From: Sporosarcina pasteurii
Lineage (GTDB): Bacteria; Bacillota; Bacilli; Bacillales_A; Planococcaceae
Length of the DNA: 64,000 bases
Assembly: GCF_041295575.1 (NCBI RefSeq)
Contig: NZ_CP160452.1
Location: 2,418,001 to 2,482,000 of the forward strand
Direction: 5' to 3'
Below, piece after piece: positions 62,215 through 64,000 of this stretch. Under the pieces are notes generated by a model. It was not told the DNA's origin. It worked only from the letters and a program-made list of their open reading frames with translations, and made no database searches. Numbering within the stretch: the stretch's first letter is position 1; every line of letters begins with the position of its first letter. The translations under genes and the position numbers were made by a program.

Positions 62215-63152
62215 GCCCACAAAAATTGATCTACTTATATGCACGACATTGGGACGATGAGGACTTATGCCGATTAGAAATGCGTTCTTTCTTTGGATAC
62301 GATTCATCGACCAATGTACTATTCAGTTCAATTCAAGTAGAACCAAGTCGGAGTCCATTTATGAAAGAACGACTTGATGTTTTATTCGAAGCACAAAGTT
62401 GGGAGGCGCTTATTCAACGAGCAGCTTCTTTAGAAATGGGGAGTGAAACTTTTAAAGTCATCAACTTAAATACTAGGACTTTAAATTCTTCGTCAAAAAT
62501 AGAAATTGCAGACCGGCGCAAGCTTGAACGAGAAATCGGTTTGCAAATGAACGGAGAACCTGATTTAGACCATCCTGACGTTGTATTCGGCTTTGTCGTG
62601 ATTGATGGGTATTGGTATTTTGGAAAATATGTAGAAGGCGACTCTGTTTGGCGTCGTCATCAAAACAAACCTCATAGTTATTCCACTGCACTAAGTACAC
62701 GCGTTGCTAGAACTGTAGCTAATATAGCAGCACCAAATCCAGAAGGTGTAAAAGTCATCGATCCTTGTTGCGGGATAGGTAACGTACTCGTTGAGGCGCT
62801 TTCGATGGGATTTGATATCGTTGGAAGCGATATTAATCCCCTTGTGACTAGCCATACGAGAGATAACATCGCCTATTTTGGGTATACTTGTGAAGTTAAG
62901 CCCCGCCCAATTGCAAATATCACAGAAACCTATGATGTCGCAATTATTGATATGCCTTATAATATTTTTACGAAAGCATCTCCAGAGGATCAACTGGATA
63001 TTTTAGTACAAGCCCGACGCATCGCGAAAAAAGTTGTTGTTGTCACAATTGATACGATTGATGAGATGATTGAAAATGCAAATTTTAACATCGTTGATAG
63101 ATGTGAAGCGAAGAAAAGCAGTTTTGTTAGGCAAGTACTTGTTTGTGAGTGA
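62211..63152 (+). CDS. TRM11-like SAM-dependent RNA methyltransferase
   Basis: A 313-residue protein with a divergent N-terminal region (about 1-140) and a C-terminal Rossmann methyltransferase domain. Motif I is VIDPCCGIGNVLVEALSMGFDIVGSDINP, and the catalytic motif IV is IIDMPYNIF, of the (N/D)PPY-like N-methyltransferase type. This is the Trm11/UPF0020 pattern of enzymes forming m2G in tRNA or rRNA. The THUMP domain usual for this family is not evident. Coupled to the unknown upstream gene. A terminator follows. Confidence 0.8.
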   Translation: MSPQKLIYLYARHWDDEDLCRLEMRSFFGYDSSTNVLFSSIQVEPSRSPFMKERLDVLFEAQSWEALIQRAASLEMGSETFKVINLNTRTLNSSSKIEIADRRKLEREIGLQMNGEPDLDHPDVVFGFVVIDGYWYFGKYVEGDSVWRRHQNKPHSYSTALSTRVARTVANIAAPNPEGVKVIDPCCGIGNVLVEALSMGFDIVGSDINPLVTSHTRDNIAYFGYTCEVKPRPIANITETYDVAIIDMPYNIFTKASPEDQLDILVQARRIAKKVVVVTIDTIDEMIENANFNIVDRCEAKKSSFVRQVLVCE

Positions 63153-63160
63153 TTCATAGA

Positions 63161-63196
63161 AAGAGCGATAACGATAATCGTTTTTGCTCTTTTTTA
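63161..63196. terminator. Bidirectional terminator between TRM11-like and lipoprotein genes
   Basis: Stem AAGAGC..TAACGA with TCGTT..GCTCTT and a T-run on the plus strand. It adjoins the opposing stop at 63198. Confidence 0.75.
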
Positions 63197-63197
63197 T

Positions 63198-63536
63198 TTA
63201 TTCTTCAAGCACCTCAATACGATATGCTCTTGTTTTAGCAGGATAGGATTCAAGGATTACGTCATGCCAAATTCTAACTTTATCATTTTTCTTTAACGTC
63301 CTTATACTAGATTTATCTTTTCCCTCCATTGAGACGATAATTTCACCACTTTTATTATCTAAATCATCAATAATTGTAAAAGTATTGATGCCCTTTGAAA
63401 TTACAAATGCATCGAAATATTTATCCTCATGATAGGCCGTTAAATCATCCGAATCAACATCCAATTCATCTACAGGATTCGTACTAGAGCAACCCATTAG
63501 AAAAAGCACCATGCTCATCGCAATCAAAAACCTCAT
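63198..63536 (-). CDS. Small DUF3221-like lipoprotein
   Basis: A 112-residue lipoprotein (lipobox FLMGC near residue 16). The OB-like beta domain has FVISKGINTFTIIDD, GEIIVSMEGKD, LKKNDKVRIWHDVILESYPAKTRAYRIEVLE, the pattern of YobA/DUF3221 proteins. Function is unknown. AGGGAGGAT precedes the ATG. It stands between the TRM11-like and aminopeptidase genes with terminators on both sides. Confidence 0.75.
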   Translation of the reverse strand: MRFLIAMSMVLFLMGCSSTNPVDELDVDSDDLTAYHEDKYFDAFVISKGINTFTIIDDLDNKSGEIIVSMEGKDKSSIRTLKKNDKVRIWHDVILESYPAKTRAYRIEVLEE

Positions 63537-63559
63537 AGCAATCCTCCCTTTATTTATAT

Positions 63560-63590
63560 AAAAAATGCCCAGCCAAATGACTGAGCACTT
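63560..63590 (-). terminator. Terminator of the leucyl aminopeptidase gene
   Basis: On the minus strand GTGCTCAG pairs with CTGGGCAT (two G-U pairs), followed by TTTTTT. Confidence 0.75.
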
Positions 63591-63596
63591 TCAAAA

Positions 63597-64000
63597 TTAC
63601 TTAGATACAAATGTCGTAAAATCAGCTAATAGTCGCGCACCATAGCCCGTTGCAGATTTAGCATAATAGCCGGATGCTTTATTCTTTTCCATCACACCCG
63701 CCATATCCACGTGCAACCACTTACTACTTTCTGGAACAAAGCGACGAAGGAATAAGCCTGCAGTGATAGAACCTGCACTACTTAGTGAACTAATATTGTT
63801 CATATCTGCATAATCACTATCTAATGAACGATCATACGCTTCTACTAATGGCATTGGCCATACGAAATCACCGTTTTGCTCACCGATTTTCTTCATTTCA
63901 GCAGCAAGTTCCTCATCCCCGAAGACGCCGCCTAATTCTGTACCGAGTGCATTGACAACGGCACCTGTTAATGTGGCGATATTGACGATGTACTCTGCAT
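63597..64000 (-). CDS. pepA: Leucyl aminopeptidase (M17), 3' part only
   Basis: The frame runs from the right window edge to the stop at 63597 (134 residues). It contains VNIATLTGAVVNALGTELGGVFGDEELAAEM, FVWPMPLVEAYDRSLDSDYADMNN, GSITAGLFLRRFV, WLHVDMAGV and the C-terminal ATGYGARLLADF, the end of the manganese/zinc-dependent M17 aminopeptidase catalytic domain. The upstream active-site motif NTDAEGR lies outside the window. An internal ATG at 63896 is not the true start. Confidence 0.92.
   Translation of the reverse strand, partial: AEYIVNIATLTGAVVNALGTELGGVFGDEELAAEMKKIGEQNGDFVWPMPLVEAYDRSLDSDYADMNNISSLSSAGSITAGLFLRRFVPESSKWLHVDMAGVMEKNKASGYYAKSATGYGARLLADFTTFVSK

Overview
The window looks like chromosome from a low-GC, endospore-forming Gram-positive, most likely a Sporosarcina/Lysinibacillus-type member of the Planococcaceae (Bacillales). 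Spore genes (SleL/YaaH-type cortex enzyme, CotF-like coat protein, alpha/beta-type SASP), Bacillus-style gene sets (opuAA, pxpABC, proBA, hisZ-based histidine operon, ypsA, yocH, yvlD, RNase J) and a serine T-box support this. The genus is inference. I saw no phage, insertion sequence, CRISPR array, rRNA or tRNA.

Layout. 1-3.3 kb: glycine-betaine ABC ATPase (cut by the left edge) divergent from a GbsR-like repressor, glutaredoxin plus a 47-codon membrane ORF, an OsmC protein, and the first copy of an interspersed repeat. 3.3-7 kb: a YtkA-like lipoprotein gene broken by an in-frame stop, divergent from a two-component system and a Sco1-type copper lipoprotein. 7-12 kb: 5-oxoprolinase genes pxpBCA, then proBA on the other strand. 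12-18 kb: YusW-like lipoprotein, PBP3-type transpeptidase, rlmN, and small stress or membrane proteins. 18-25 kb: histidine operon hisZGDB-AF-IE with hisJ divergent. hisH is absent, and a copy of the interspersed repeat sits in its usual place. 25-36 kb: a divergent argininosuccinate-synthase homologue, gdhA, T-box-controlled serA, a probable phosphoserine phosphatase, and two dihydroxy-acid dehydratases of different subtypes. 36-39 kb: spore genes, a HAD phosphatase and a ferredoxin. 39-46 kb: an unassigned structured RNA, metA, an ABC exporter, and a paired SMR efflux system with its TetR regulator and two matching operators. 46-51 kb: ypsA, glycerophosphodiesterase, an enolase-superfamily/GNAT pair, and a YocH-like 3D protein with a WalR box. 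51-64 kb: HtrA-like protease, an RNase J, SASP, a CorA-like membrane protein, a second unassigned RNA region, an extracellular MBL-HhH protein with a DUF3006 partner, a three-gene peptidase/hydrolase operon, a TRM11-like methyltransferase, and the 3' part of a leucyl aminopeptidase gene.

The genes are mainly amino-acid metabolism (Pro, His, Glu, Ser, branched-chain, Met, 5-oxoproline), envelope and spore functions. The most notable observations are: two paralogous micropeptide genes at 28.1 and 37.0 kb (50% identical over 34 residues); the missing hisH with a repeat in its place; two structured RNA candidates (39.2-39.57 kb and 56.0-56.37 kb); a nonsense codon in the YtkA-like gene; a two-component operator with 11-bp-spaced direct repeats arranged as an inverted pair; an ArgG homologue with a damaged P-loop; and a probable AUC start codon at 60,080.
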